Source: Trichosphaerium sp. ATCC 40318 (taxonomy: Eukaryota; Discosea; Flabellinia; Trichosidae). From it: 64,000 bases of DNA. The DNA is taken from positions 355,435 through 419,434 of the forward strand of contig JALMLS010000075.1 in NCBI GenBank assembly GCA_038496445.1, given 5' to 3'. The position numbers and the translations under genes are program-made. The notes beneath the pieces were generated by a model, which had not been told where the DNA came from, did not search any database, and was given only the letters and a program-made list of their open reading frames with translations. Positions 21,679 to 34,306 of this stretch are shown here, one piece after another (positions within the stretch are counted from its first letter, which is position 1; each line of letters begins with the position of its first letter).

Positions 21679-22918
21679 ATGGCGTACTTGGTTTCAAAAG
21701 ATCAACAATCAATTTTATTATCAACAGGCACAACAGACCTTGGTAGAGGCTCTGATTCTACACTGGTACGATTAATAAACTTTTCCTATTAAAATTGTAA
21801 TACAACCTCAGGGAATAGCTGACCAGCATCTCTCACGCCACCACTGTAAGCTATTTCGCTCAGAGGATGTAGTAATGGCGTCTTTTACAGGCGCCAACCA
21901 AATGTTTCTGAAAAGACCTAAAGAAGACAAACTAGCCATGCAAAAAGGTAAGAACCGCGAATACTAGCGTCAAAAAATTTAACGCACGACGACTTAAAAA
22001 ACGAAATTAAAAATGGTTTATTCCAGGTAAACGCTACGTTGTCCATCCAGGAGATGAGCTATGGCTTCTTAAAGAAAAATACTGTTATACACTAGTGTCA
22101 GAGCTGAATGACATTGCGCCTCCAAGTCCAGATTTAGCAGAAGGAACAAATAGTGGTCCAAAGAGCCAGAGTAGCTCGTACGTGCGAAGGGCTCTATAAA
22201 CGAATTTTTGTACTGACTGAGAAACAGAGGAAGCCTTTTTTCATCAAAATACGAACATTTGATAAAGAACTCCGGATCTTTGGAACCTGTTGAGTCATTC
22301 CCTGATAAGAGTTTGTCAAACAAATATGATGATGCAGTAGAGTCCATTGAATCATTCTCTGATAACTCTGCTAGTCAGGTATACGAAATTGCATGTCAAA
22401 CTTTATATTCTTATTTTTATTTACAGGGAACAAAACGGAAAAAAGCTATACTGCAAAGACCTACTTGTGCGAAAAAGTTAAAGCCAAGTACTGAACCACC
22501 TAACTGTAATTGTGATAATCTATGCGTTACAAGAACGGTGAAATCTGCTGGATACACGCAAGGTAATAATAGAATGTATATTCATTTTTTCGAAAACACT
22601 TTTTCATGCAACATTCGCTAACCCAATCCAGGCAAGTGTTTTTTTGGTTGTGCGAAAGTTGTAAGTGGGTGTGGTTTCTTTCAGTGGAAAGGTGCTCCCT
22701 TATGTGATGGACATAATCTACCTTGCAGCCGCCAGGTTTGTTCACGTGTTGGCAGACATCGGTACTAAATAATTTTTTTTTTTGCTCGTTTCTACTTTTA
22801 TTAACTAGTTTGACGTAGTGGTAAGCATTTTTGGGCATGCTCAAAGAAGAAACTTGATGATTGTCGATATTTTAGCTGGATAGATGAACCACCTTATACT
22901 TTTGAGAGTGACTACTAA
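21679..22918 (+). CDS. FHA-domain protein with C-terminal GRF zinc finger
   Basis: The N-terminus, MAYLVSKDQQSILLSTG, leads to DLGRGSDSTLGI, DQHLSRHHCKLF (the SRHH core of FHA domains of the APLF/PNKP/aprataxin type), and HPGDELWLLKEKYCYTL. FHA modules bind phosphothreonine, here probably on XRCC1/XRCC4-like partners (inference). An acidic Ser-rich linker follows, then NCNCDNLCVTRTVKSAGYT, an intron of 68 nt, and GKCFFGCA...GCGFFQWKGAP, a zf-GRF finger of the kind that binds single-stranded DNA in APE2, NEIL3 and TOP3A. The last exon ends DEPPYTFESDY with TAA. At least five introns. It lies directly upstream of ALKBH1 on the same strand. Confidence 0.78.
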
Positions 22919-23063
22919 AACCAACCTTGTAAAAAAAATTGTAAATACATCAAAATCCAAAGACCACTTGCATTCCAGTTCGCGAGACAGTCCACCACGT
23001 ACATGGAAATAACACAACATGGTCCGTTTTTGGTTGACTTGTCAAGAATAATAAAGCCGTTCA

Positions 23064-24331
23064 ATGGCGTCTCAAACACAATTTCGAGCAGCTGAAAAGA
23101 AGTATAAACGTTACAAAGGCAAAGAAACCTGTTTTAACGATGTGATTGATTTTGAAAAGCCACACGCGAGTATTGAGCATGTGAAGACAAATGATAAAAA
23201 ATACGCTGTTTATGCGCTCAAAGACAAACCAGGTTTGTTAAACGAATGATATCATTATGTTAACAAGTTTTTTAGGCTTCTTTTACATAAAAGACTTCTT
23301 CTCTCCTTTAGAACAACTACAGATGGCGCAAGAGTGTTTAAAAACGTATCCACATTCAAATGTATCAAACCTAGATGCTATGTACGATAAGATTGATATT
23401 ACATCCTTGTATAGCTCTATCTATGAGAAAGGCACGTCATCAAGCCTAATAATCTCTAAGCTCGAAAAGAAACGCCAGAACAAATCAGTCTAATATCCAA
23501 AGTCAAAAACACCACAGTTACCTTAGACAGAGACAAAGTACTTCGAAAACTACGGTGGCTAACGTTGGTACCCACCCACAGCACAACATTCTGGGATTTA
23601 ACATATTTCAAAGGGTTATCATTACAACTGGACGGATCGCACTTACTCCCGAGATAATCATACAGCATTCCCTGACGCCCTTGGTAAAACAGCGAAAGAT
23701 CTTGCAGAATGTGTTGGATCTAGTATAGAACCTGAAGCTGCAATTGTAAACTTTTATCACTTGGGTAAAAAACGAAATTGTGACACTTTATTTTTGAAAT
23801 GACATTTTGACACTTTGTTATCATTAGCTTCAACAAATCTACTTTGTGGTCATCTTGATGATGTAGAAGAAACTTATGATGCACCTGTAGTTTCAATAAG
23901 GTATGTTCCTCATATATTTAGACATTTGTTGTCTTAGAGCTCAATAGTATCGGAAACACAGCCGTGTTTCTATTGGGTGGTGAAACTAAACAAGAGAAAC
24001 CAATTGCAATGTGGCTTTATAGCGGTGATGTTGTTGTAATGGGCGGGGCATCTCGTCTTTGTTATCACGGTGTACCTAGAATATTAGTACGCTTTTATTA
24101 ACAATGGACATACTAGTCTAATCAAGGAATTTCTAGAAAGACAGTACACCAGTAATCTTCAGTGAAGTTGTTAAAAATGACCCTTCTTTAAAAGGGGTCT
24201 ACTCGTTTTTAAAGACAGCAAGGATAAACATCAATGTCCGTCAGGTGTACCCAAGCGTCTGTCAAAGCTCTGAAACAACAGATGATACAGAACACAAGCG
24301 GAAAAGGCGCAAAATAAGCCAAATAACATAG
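23064..24331 (+). CDS. ALKBH1: AlkB homologue 1, 2-oxoglutarate/Fe(II) nucleic-acid dioxygenase
   Basis: This is a member of the family that demethylates tRNA or DNA. It starts [19 protein letters not shown]. Conserved blocks, joined across five or more short introns, are [76 protein letters not shown] (the HxD iron ligands), [27 protein letters not shown] (distal His) and [11 protein letters not shown] (2-oxoglutarate-binding Arg). These are characteristic of ALKBH1 rather than ALKBH2-8. A basic KRKRRK tail (possible nuclear signal) precedes the TAG at 24331. The gene is complete with all catalytic residues. Confidence 0.9.
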
Positions 24332-24448
24332 TACTTGATTAAGTGGATACAGAAAGAGGTTGTACTGGTAGCTTTTAGCGCTCGGAGATTGCGGATAAAT
24401 ATCGAAGCTAGTTGACCTCGTTTTACGTCATTATTCGACGAACAAAGC

Positions 24449-24820
24449 ATGGATTACAAGGAGTTTCTGGAGGGATACTACACTGCGCTCAATAAACGCG
24501 AAATTGGACCTGTTTTACAGTTTCTTGATAAAGACGTTGAAGTCACATTTTCTGATCCCAAAAGAAATTGGAAAGGGCTAGAGATTGCACAAAGCAAGTT
24601 CGAGCTTATGTACAACCGTAACCCAGAGTTCTATTCAAAGATAATGTCAATGAGTCAAGAAGCTCCTTCAAATGATAGAAAAACCTCTAGTGTAGTCATT
24701 CAGGCGTGGTTTGGGAAAGAGCAGGATATTAAACAGGCGGAGGGCAGTAAAACGACAGAAATGCGTTATACATTAGCACAAAAGGGTGACCAGTGGTCTA
24801 TCATGCGTATAGAACACTAA
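24449..24820 (+). CDS. NTF2-like/SnoaL-like small domain protein
   Basis: An intronless frame of 123 codons. The pattern DYKEFLEGYYTALNKREI, FLDKDVEVTF, WKGLEIAQSKFELM, and a beta-rich C-terminal half (SVVIQAWFGK, MRYTLAQKGDQWSIMRIEH) fits the cone-shaped NTF2-like fold: an N-terminal helix pair with a DxxxxF segment, then a beta sheet ending W-x-I-x-R. Such proteins are small ligand-binding or scaffolding modules. No catalytic residues can be assigned. It sits in the 600-bp gap between ALKBH1 and alpha-mannosidase. Confidence 0.65.
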   Translation: MDYKEFLEGYYTALNKREIGPVLQFLDKDVEVTFSDPKRNWKGLEIAQSKFELMYNRNPEFYSKIMSMSQEAPSNDRKTSSVVIQAWFGKEQDIKQAEGSKTTEMRYTLAQKGDQWSIMRIEH

Positions 24821-24960
24821 CTGCTGTTTCCGCTGTTTGAAGTAACCGCGTTCGTTCATCAATGGATAAATCCAGGGAACGCCACAGCAGTTACATTATT
24901 TTTTGACGTGTAGAAGTAAATACCGCTTAACGCTTTTCATAATTTTGTAAACCACAGACG

Positions 24961-27900
24961 ATGACAAGTAAAGTTCCAGTTTTGGCGCTAGTTACAGTCT
25001 TGGCTGTACTAGTGGCTATTGTTGATAGTGTTCCTCTCAACGTTCATGTACATTGTTGTTTGTTATTAGTTTCACTCTAATTTCTCGTAGGTGATAGCAC
25101 ATACGCACGACGTACACTATATTAGAAGTTAATTGATCGTTTAGTTACAAACTTTTTTGTAGGACGTTGGTTGGTTAAAAACGGTTGATCAATATTACAT
25201 GGGCTCAAACGAAAGCATACAAGTACGTTTATCGTGGAGAAAGCCGTTTGAGTGTTGTCGTCGAACCGTTCTCACTCGCTTGTACAGGTTGCTGGTGTGC
25301 AGTACATTCTTGACACCGTGGTACAAAGTTTGCTGTCACATCCAGAAAGGCGCTTTATTTACGTTGAACAAGGGTTTTTCAGTAGGTACGCGGTTGAAAA
25401 ACGTATTTGCGACAACTCACAACGCTTAGATGGTGGAGAGAACAAAATGACGAGAAAAAGGCGCAAGTGAGGTCTCTAGTGGCCAAAGGTCAACTAGAAA
25501 TGATAAATGGAGGGTACAGCATTTTGTTTCTTTCGAAAAAAAGAAAAAACTTTGCAGTAAAAAAACTTGGCCTTTTGCTCCGTCGTATTCAATCGAAACA
25601 ACGGCTATCAAAAAAAATACTTGACATAATGTTGTACAACAGTGTGACCACTATCAATATTAATACTTCACTTTGACAGATGGTCGATGAATGATGAAGC
25701 ATGCACTCATTACCAAGCTGTAACAACGGTAACTACTATTTTCTCACTTGGCATTTCTTTGTACTTATCGGATTGTTTTAGAACATGGAGCTAGGCGGTC
25801 GTTATATCCTAAATGCTGTTGGTGCTCCACCTAAAATAGGCTGGCATATTGACCCATTTGGTCATGCGAATACAATGGTAAAAGTTGAACGGTTAGCACC
25901 TTTGCTACCCATTTTGTTTGTGAATTTTTTTGTAATGTTCATAAATTTGTTAAAACCTATTGCAGGCAACAATCATGTCTCAGATAGGATACAACGGATT
26001 TTTCTACGCTAGAATAGATTATGAAGATTACCAACAACGAGTTGCCAAAAAGACAACTGAGTCAGTTTGGCGTCCATCAAAGAGCTTTGGTTCAGCGTCT
26101 GATATCTACACAGGAGTACTTTTCGGTACCGGCTCACGTGACCTCTATACCTCTATACACTCTAAGCTTTTCTTCCAGATACAACGTACTGCTACCCACC
26201 AGGTTTGCATTTCGAGGATGGTCGCGATCCACCGGTACAAGACAACCCATTGTTAGAAGGTAAGTGTCGACCTTATTGTTTTATTTGCGCTTACTTTAAT
26301 ACCAGATATGAATGTCAAGGAACTTTCCGACAACTTTGTCAATTTTATTAGAAGACAGCATGATGCTTACCCTACTAATAACATTATGATTACATTCGGT
26401 TGTGATTTTCAGTATATGAATGCAGATATTAACTTCAAGGTAATGATTTTATTTACCTTTTTTTTTGACGAAGTTTTCATTTTTTCTCTTGTAGAACATG
26501 GATAAGCTCATCAAGTATATCAATGCTAATCCATCGTATGATATGAAATTATTCTACTCTACACCAACTACGTACATTGATTATATTCATTCCGAGGTAA
26601 CACCAAGCAGTTTTTGTTGCTCTTTGTAACTTTTTTTTTTAGAACATCACCTTTACTGTAAAAACCGATGATCTTTTCCCGTATGGTAGTGGACCACACT
26701 CCTACTGGACAGGTTATTTCACTAGGTACGCATAATAAGCTTTCAAATCCATTAACAAAGCTGTAGTCGGCCAGCACTAAAGGGATATGTCCGTACTGTA
26801 CGTCTTAAATTCAATATATTCTAATCTGTTGACTAATCTTTTAGCGTTCCCACTTACTTCATCTGTCAGAACTCATGTATTCGATTGTTCCTTCCACAAT
26901 ACCTGTTAAGGTAACATCTTGTCCGCTGTCACTATTAATAAGTTCTGTTTCTGTAGCCTTACAAACTTCCAAACTTGTTACCTTTAGAAAAGGCTGTTGG
27001 AGTAACACAACATCATGATGCGGTCTCAGGAACAGCAAAGTACGCGCTTATTACTCATAAACATCCAAGTATATTGACACAACATAAGGCAACACGTAAC
27101 AGACGACTATGCCAAGCGATTGAGCATAGGATCTGCTCTAGCCAATAAGATGATTGGAGACATTACTGGAGCGTTACTATCGAAGGTATGCTAACTGAGT
27201 CTTACATATGATGAATGATGATTTGTATAGGCAACAGGCGATGCACCAGCATTAACATTCTGTCCTCTCCTAAACGAATCTAAGTGTGATGCTTTGGTAA
27301 GTTATTAGTCAATTTTTTTCCCAACTAATGACTTCGGAATAGGCTGATCTAGATAAACTTAAAGCTGGTGAATACATACCTATTGTATTGTATAATACTT
27401 TGGCTTGGAACCGCGATACTACTGTTCGCGTACCTGTTGGTAGTGGAAGCTATAAAGGTAAATTCCGTGTCTGCTTTTTGTTTTCGCGCACTTTTTGTTG
27501 CCATTTCCTCATGTTTACATCGATTGTTATTCATGTCATCATTTAGTATCGAACGGTACAAAAACTGTTCCATCCGAAGTTCATAATGAGTATGGATCAT
27601 ATTGGTTGTACTTTAAGGTACTTTTACCTTTTAAAAGGTTTTGAGAAAATGATTTATCTAACCTTTTCATAAGGCTTCTCTGCCTGCTACTGGGTTCAAA
27701 GGTATTAATATTTGTAACGAATAGTGTTATCTAACAACGTATTGTTTAGTATATTTCATTGGATCATCAACATCAGCAGAATCTTCAAGAGTTTCTATTG
27801 CTGCAGCTACAACAATTGAAAATGAATACTACTCAATCAACTTTTCACCTGATGGCACTTCAATGACCAGCGTCTTGAACAAGAAGACCGGTAAAACAAC

Positions 27901-29602
27901 AACAGTAAGCAGTTCCCTGAAAAGTCTTATTGTATTTCTAATACCGCTTAGATGAACAACAAGATAATGTTCTACGAACCAGCTACAGAAACCGACGGCC
28001 AAGCATCAGGTAACTTAGATTTCGGGATTTTATTTATTGTTATTGGATCACGTGATTAAAGTATTTTTAGGAGCGTATATATTCCGCCCTCTTGGTTCTG
28101 CCAACGAGTTCCTTCCAATAACAACAACAGCAGATGTACAAAAAGGATCCATAGTTCAACAAGTCACTCAAGTTGTAAGACCTTGGTTGAAACAAACTAT
28201 CCGTCTTTATGCTGGCGAAAACCGTATAGAAGTAGCTTCTCAGATTGGTCCTATTGATATATCCAACAAACAAGGCAAAGAAAGTACGTTCAAGCATGTT
28301 GTTTTATTGCCTTTTTTTTTAATGCTCTTGGGACATTTCTCTAACTCTGTTTTAGTTATTGTTCGATTCTCAACTGACTTGAAGAATGGTAAGACATTCT
28401 ACACCGACTCAATGGGTACGTTTCTCTTTATGATGAAAATATATTGCATCAGGTGGTTTTAAAGAAAATTATCTTACCTTTCTTCTTTAGGTCAAGAATT
28501 TCAGGAGCGTATATTGGATCATAGATTCTCGTATAATAATACAATAACTGAACCTATCGGATCAAACTATTATCCTATCAATGCCATGGCTTATATTCAA
28601 GACAAAGCACAAGATGTTCAATTAACTGCACGTGCTCTTTTTTAGCGAAACATTATTAACAACATCATAGTGGCTTACTGATCGGTCAAGAGGTGGTAGT
28701 AGCTTATCAGAAGGTCAATTAGAGACCATGCTTCATCGTAGAGACCTATGGGACGACCGTAAGTAGTAGAGACTAATTTCATAAGCTTATCATTGTTTAA
28801 GATTTTGGAGTTGGAGAAGCTCTCAATGAAACAACCAAAATTTACACTACAGATCAAGTACGAATTAATTAATGTCTTCATCGAATACGCATTAACGTTA
28901 TTCAAAGGTTATTGTATCTAGCATCAAGTCTTCACCTTCAGAAGCACGTACACTGGCTCAATATCAACTCAATCCTGTTACTATGGCTTTTGGCGCACCT
29001 ACACTCTTGACGTCTTGGTATCCATTCGTTTTGTCTTTTCAACGTATTTACTGTTTTGTACTAGGCAATCTCGTTATAATAATGCATTCAGCGGTGTTAC
29101 AAGAACATTACCAGCTAATGTATACTTACAAACATTCCGTCCTATTCTTGTATGTTTGTGGTTTTCTCATATTTTTCTTATTTTTACTCACTGTTCTTTA
29201 TTAGTATCCAGAGGATAGCGAGCAGTACCTTATACGGTTACATCATTTGTACCAAGTAGGAGAAGATGATGTCCTTGCTAAACCTGTTACAGTAAGAATA
29301 AAGGATCTATTTGTTAACAAGACACCAACAAGTATTGAAGAGTACAACTTAACTGGTACGTACAAAACGCCAGATTTATCCTTTGGTCCTGTCTTGTAAC
29401 AATCTAGTACTATTCTAATATTCGACTAATTGTGACTGCTATAGGTACTGTAAAGAAAGCAGACGTAAAGAGATATAAGTGGCGTACAACTGGCAAAGAA
29501 GAAGAACCAATCAAGTTTGATTATAAATCAGAATCTCCAAAGGATGAGTGGGATATTGTATTATCTCCAATGGAAACAAGGACTTTTATTGTGTCTGTTT
29601 AG
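24961..29602 (+). CDS. Lysosomal alpha-mannosidase (GH38)
   Basis: The signal peptide is [19 protein letters not shown]. The catalytic domain begins VHVIAHTHDDVGWLKT (His-x-Asp zinc ligands) and continues [28 protein letters not shown] (across an intron), [10 protein letters not shown], and [13 protein letters not shown] (catalytic nucleophile Asp in the DPFGH motif). Later blocks are [84 protein letters not shown] (C-terminal beta domain), and [21 protein letters not shown]. About 25 short introns are present, several with a CACGTG. The length of about 1000 residues matches class II lysosomal mannosidases, which trim alpha-mannose from N-glycans in lysosome or vacuole. Complete to TAG at 29602. 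Confidence 0.95.
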
Positions 29603-30600
29603 AATACGCTATAAATAAACCTATACTACTTCTCAACCCAACACAATTTTCTCTTATAACATAAAATCAGATTTAAGGGCACTTTAACCACAGTGTTAAT
29701 AATCACCTAATAACAATGGTTTAGTACCTCTCTCAATCTAGTATGTCATAAGATCTTTTGAGTGCTTGTGAACGCAATGATCACTGCGTTTTCTTGGCCT
29801 TGAATATGTATATTGTGCTGCTATCTACCATTATAACTTTCCCCATGTAATGGCAAGCAAAAAAAAATAGGCCCGAAATTCGGGGTTTCTTTTTTGTAGT
29901 TTTTAGCTCTTTTATTCTCTGTAGTTTAGAGGTATAAACCAGAGCCTCTATCATAAATATGATACTTTAATAAGATTAAAAGAAAGCTACAGTGTGTTGA
30001 CGAACAACGTGCTTTATGGAGCGTAAGATGCCAATCATACAACACCAGCGACCAAACGGAACTAAATCAAGGAAAAATCTGGTTCACTTAGACAAATATT
30101 GCCAGCGCATGGTTTGAGTGAATGATTAATAGACGTCCCACGTCATATCTCAACAGAGTCCAATTTCAAGAAACAGAGATAAACGGTTCTTCGTAAATTG
30201 GCAATTAAACCAAAGGGATTCGCAAGAATGACAAACTTTTTGACATCATAAGGTACTACCTTACTGCTTTTGTCACTTTCGTACCTTTAGAAAATAAATG
30301 GCTCACTCTCTTTGTGATGAAGATATTTCGCGGTTACACGCGTTGGAAAGAAGGTATTAAATTTGAGAAAACCGTTTTTTGGTTCCTCGCTAGTAATGCG
30401 TAGAGACCAATCTTCTATTTGTTTGTAGAGCGTGTATCAGCTCTTCCCTCATAAGAACGAAGGTGTAATGTGATTTAGCTCACAAGCCTGAACTGCTAAA
30501 CACTTGGTTATTGTTTCAGCCGCACACAATGTAAGCACCTCTTCGTCTTGGTTTGGTTGTATAACATTGCTGTAGGGATCAACGCCAATATACTTTTCAT
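29603..30600. other. Gene-poor interval with one compact hairpin
   Basis: No gene recognised. Near 29872-29888 a GC-rich palindrome (CCCGAAATTCGGGG) followed by a T-run stands out in otherwise AT-rich DNA. It could be a transcript-end or Pol III terminator-like structure. Confidence 0.4.
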
Positions 30601-30606
30601 TCGACA

Positions 30607-31250
30607 CAGATAGGAGAGAAAGGGGTGACTAGAACAACTGCAGAAGAAAATCTAATATGGAGTGCTGTAAGCGTCCTTCAGCACATTAAGTTTGTTTTCT
30701 AATTGTTTTTGAAGGCTTACTGGAGACTATTCTCACTATTATACTGTGGTATTCATAGCTACTGGTTCGGGAGGAATAGCAAACCTATGCTGAACGCTTT
30801 GGCTCTTACTACAATTATTGGCATAGGTGTACGACAAATTGATGATTATCAGTACATTGTCGAGTACGGTCATATTTTGATATCACGTGATTCGAATACA
30901 TAACAAACGTTTAGGCATCATAATTTATTCATGCTCGCCTTGAGCGTATTCACAACAGAGAAGCCTAAGAAGGCTAGGAGTGTGTATTCCGTCTACAAAG
31001 CCCTGAAGAGGTGGGTCCAAAATTATTTTTATTTGGGTTCATCTTTCTTACTAAACTCACGTGTATAGGTGGGCTTCTGTTGGAGATAGGCGACGTGTTA
31101 GAAGTACTTGGCAGTTTCATATATATGAAAACGAGAGACAATTGTGGAGAGAGATTGTAGCAGAAGCGCAACATTTTATATCCACAAAGCCTTCAGTAAC
31201 TTGGATATGGAGTCATTATGACGAAGGTCACCCAGAGAAAAAAGAAACTG
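30607..31250 (+). CDS. Hypothetical multi-exon gene
   Basis: Coding-like stretches separated by short introns: GVTRTTAEENLIWSA, then AYWRLFSLLYCGIHSYWFG and LTTIIGIGVRQIDDYQYIV, an intron containing TCACGTGATT, then TTEKPKKARSVYSVYKALKR, and WASVGDRRRVRSTWQFHIY continuing to TWIWSHYDEG. The last stretch is polar and aromatic, the second hydrophobic (possible membrane segment). Neither start nor end is fixed and one junction is out of phase. No family recognised. Confidence 0.35.
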
Positions 31251-31449
31251 TTCCTTTATTCTCTTACAATTTTATTCTACTTCTTGAATCCATTGTATAC
31301 GCCACACACCTTTGAAACTAAATTAAATAAAACGTGTAATTTGCTAAAAAACTGTTTTCTTTGTGTTTCAAAGAAGTACATTGCGCAAACAGCACGACCA
31401 GTTCTTGGTATTTTTACAATTTGTGTTTCGGAGCGAAAATAAAAATAAA

Positions 31450-32990
31450 TCATTTTGTAGCTAGCACTCCTCACACCAAGTAGGTAGCGTGGTCGATCAT
31501 GCTAAGGAAGTTGCTTCACAATCAGGCTTTAAACTTTTTCAACAAGAATGATTTTCTTACCTCTGAGTAACATAACCACGTTTACTTGGTAAGAACGTCA
31601 CAATGTACCATGGTAGATGATAGAGCTAATTTTTTGTGATGGTGGTGAGCAACTTCGAGTTTTTTTTTGTTTTCTTTTTGAATTGCCAGAAAAACTGCCA
31701 GCAGCTAAATTCTACCCTGATGTAGCGCACCTGTCATTTTATTGTGAACCGCTAACTTGTTACGGCACAGTAGCAAATAGAGCCAACAAATAAGTGTAGC
31801 TCCAGCATCAATGTACCATGACAACTCGAGGATACGATACTTTTAGTGAAACTAAAATGCATGTCCATTCTTTTAGATTGTGTATTGGTGCCGCTGTTAC
31901 CTTTCCATTAGCCATACGGATTCGCAACGAAAACCCCTAAAAAGTATTAGCTATTGAAACAACGTAGAAGTAGACCAGAGACGTACCATAGTTGAGAACC
32001 CTATGTCTTCCTGGGTCCTATAACTCTAATGTTATGTGTTTTTTATCCTTTCTATATTAGCCTAAGTTAACGCGCTGGCATACGTATTTATGTTAGCTCG
32101 TTCTTTCCAGTACGCGGTATACCTATTGGGAGAAGTTTGGAATAATGGGAGAGGTAAAGATTCGGACTTGTTTCAATTGGGAATACTAGTCAATACTGAG
32201 CATAGGGCAACTGTAAGTATCCTGCCTATTTGGTTACAAGACCATGCAAGCGTGTGTTTCCTGCTATCTAAACTAGCCATTAGCCAATACACATAGTAAT
32301 TGTATCATCATCGTGCGTATAGGAGTTAAATAAGGTACGACGGACGCCCAGCAGGGACAAAATAATACTCCGAAAAAATAAAAAGCAAGCTGCTATGCTG
32401 TGTTTTTTTGGCTTTCGCGTGACAACGGACATATATAATCACCGCAATCTTAAAGTCATGATAGCTCATTAGACTAATAATAACAAGATAGCTATATCAA
32501 AGAGATTAAAAACTATTTTGAAGAAATTAAGGATAATGTCGATTTCTCACATTGCTTTAGCACATTTTCTAAAGTAGTGGCACGTGATTAATCTTACTGG
32601 TAGGGAAGATTTTACAGATGAAGGGAGTAGGCATACGCTGGAATACAAACACCGAATGTAATCTGTTGTATGCTTATTGCAAGCCTTAACTCCTTTTCTT
32701 GTTGTTGGAGCGGCTATACCTAGAAATAGGCAATCTACAAGTAAAGAGGTGGTATGAAGAAAATGACATTCTTTATTTTGTAGCAATATTATTAGTTTTT
32801 TTTTTGTTTCTTTGGAGATGGCCGATTCTCAAATACTATTGTTTTATCAACGCAATGCTCAGCTTTTCTAGATCCTGTATATTTCACGTGATATAAAACC
32901 CTCTTAGGTCTAGTGCTAAGTACCTCTCTCCCATAGTAGAATTTGTCTTGGTATTTAAATTCCTAAAGTAATAAATCAGGTCAGTGTGCT
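31450..32990. other. Gene-poor interval
   Basis: No exon chain supported. CACGTG at 32581 and 32886. One open frame at 32090-32296 on the plus strand has no recognisable content. Confidence 0.35.
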
Positions 32991-34050
32991 TTATTGGTTT
33001 TTCTTCGTATTTCGAAAAGGCTACCATCAAAGCTATGGCTTAAATAGTACACAAAGATGCCTTAAAAAATCAAATAGAGTCAAGGATAGAATTAGGATAA
33101 GTAAGAAAGTACCCATAGAATGTAAGCCTTCTTTCCGAATTCTTTTACACACTCATAAATACTATCTTCCATCTCTCTGAATGAACCACGATTTACACCA
33201 GAATTTTGCGGAAATATATTAATGGGATCTCTAAAATATAAATTAGGAATCGACAAGCGTGCAAGTACGCGAAAGAGTCCGAAATGAAGTCCAAAATCTA
33301 AACAAAAAAAAAAAAAATACTTACAATCCACTTCCACCTAGCCTGTTCGCTAAAATATGACCGGCGTCATCTCGTTCCCCATCCACTATGGTCCAACATT
33401 AGTTGAGGATATAATAAGTCTATAATAAACTCACAATACTCGTTCGTGTACTTCCTTGTTGCTCTCTCAGTTGCTGATCCTTTATCCAAAGTACGCCAAC
33501 TTACAACAGCTGTTGCCCACTCCACACGTGATTTTTTACTATTTACCGGGATATATTTATAAGATACAGGTCCACGTGAATTACGAACACCATAGTCAAA
33601 GACATAAATACGACCAGAAGGAGGCAGTCCTAAGAGGAAAAAAATAATTAGTTTTCTGAAAAGCTCACAAAATAGAAAACCTTCCAAGCGTTTATTGGAG
33701 TTGGTTTTAGTGGTTTTGGACAGTAGAACTGCCTTCAGAGACGGTAATTCTTGGAGCGGAACGACTACGATACGAGAACAATAGTTTTGAGCTCAAACAC
33801 TTTCAACAGAACGCCAGGAGGCTTATATTGCGTCCTTTGGCTTCTTGAATTGCACTATGGTTAAAAACCGCAGTTACGTACCAACATCTGCTTTAACGGG
33901 TGCCACTCTCTTTTTACCGCGATATCTCTTGTTGTATACCTTATCTGTGAATAAACCAGGCAAGATAAGTTTGGTATCTTTTGACGCTGTAGTTACTGCA
34001 ACTACAATTGCAAGTAGTAGCGCATACAACAAAATACACGCTTTATCCAT
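32991..34050 (-). CDS. Secreted DNA/RNA non-specific endonuclease (Endonuclease_NS_2 type)
   Basis: The ATG at 34050 opens a signal peptide (MDKACILLYALLLAIVVAVT). After a basic linker (YNKRYRGKKR) and an intron come a beta-rich part (GRIYVFDYGVRN, SWRTLDKGSATERATRKY), then DDAGHILANRLGGSG and INIFPQNSGVNRGSFREMED. This is the DxGH...N...N-x-G pattern of His-Asn-finger nucleases (general base His in AGH, metal-binding Asn in the FPQN...NRG block). A 96-nt intron restores phase between the two motif halves. The C-terminal exon reads FVYYLSHSFDGSLFEI to a TGA at 32991; its splice is less certain. Predicted: extracellular nucleic-acid scavenging or defence. Confidence 0.75.
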
Positions 34051-34306
34051 CCAAGTGACTTTCAATTCTACTTAACTTAGGATCACTTAAGGTACAGTGC
34101 CTTGAAGTCAACCCCAGACACAATAAACAAACCTTGTGAAGTGCCTTAGATTTCGTGGCAGGTGTACAAAATCTCATGTAAAATCCATGGATTACCACTT
34201 ATCTGCCACGATGTAAAGCTATAATTAAATGTAATGTAAGGCGAATGTGTTAATGTTCTTAAACAAAACTAACTACACCTTCATCTTATTGTACAACTTT
34301 TTATTA

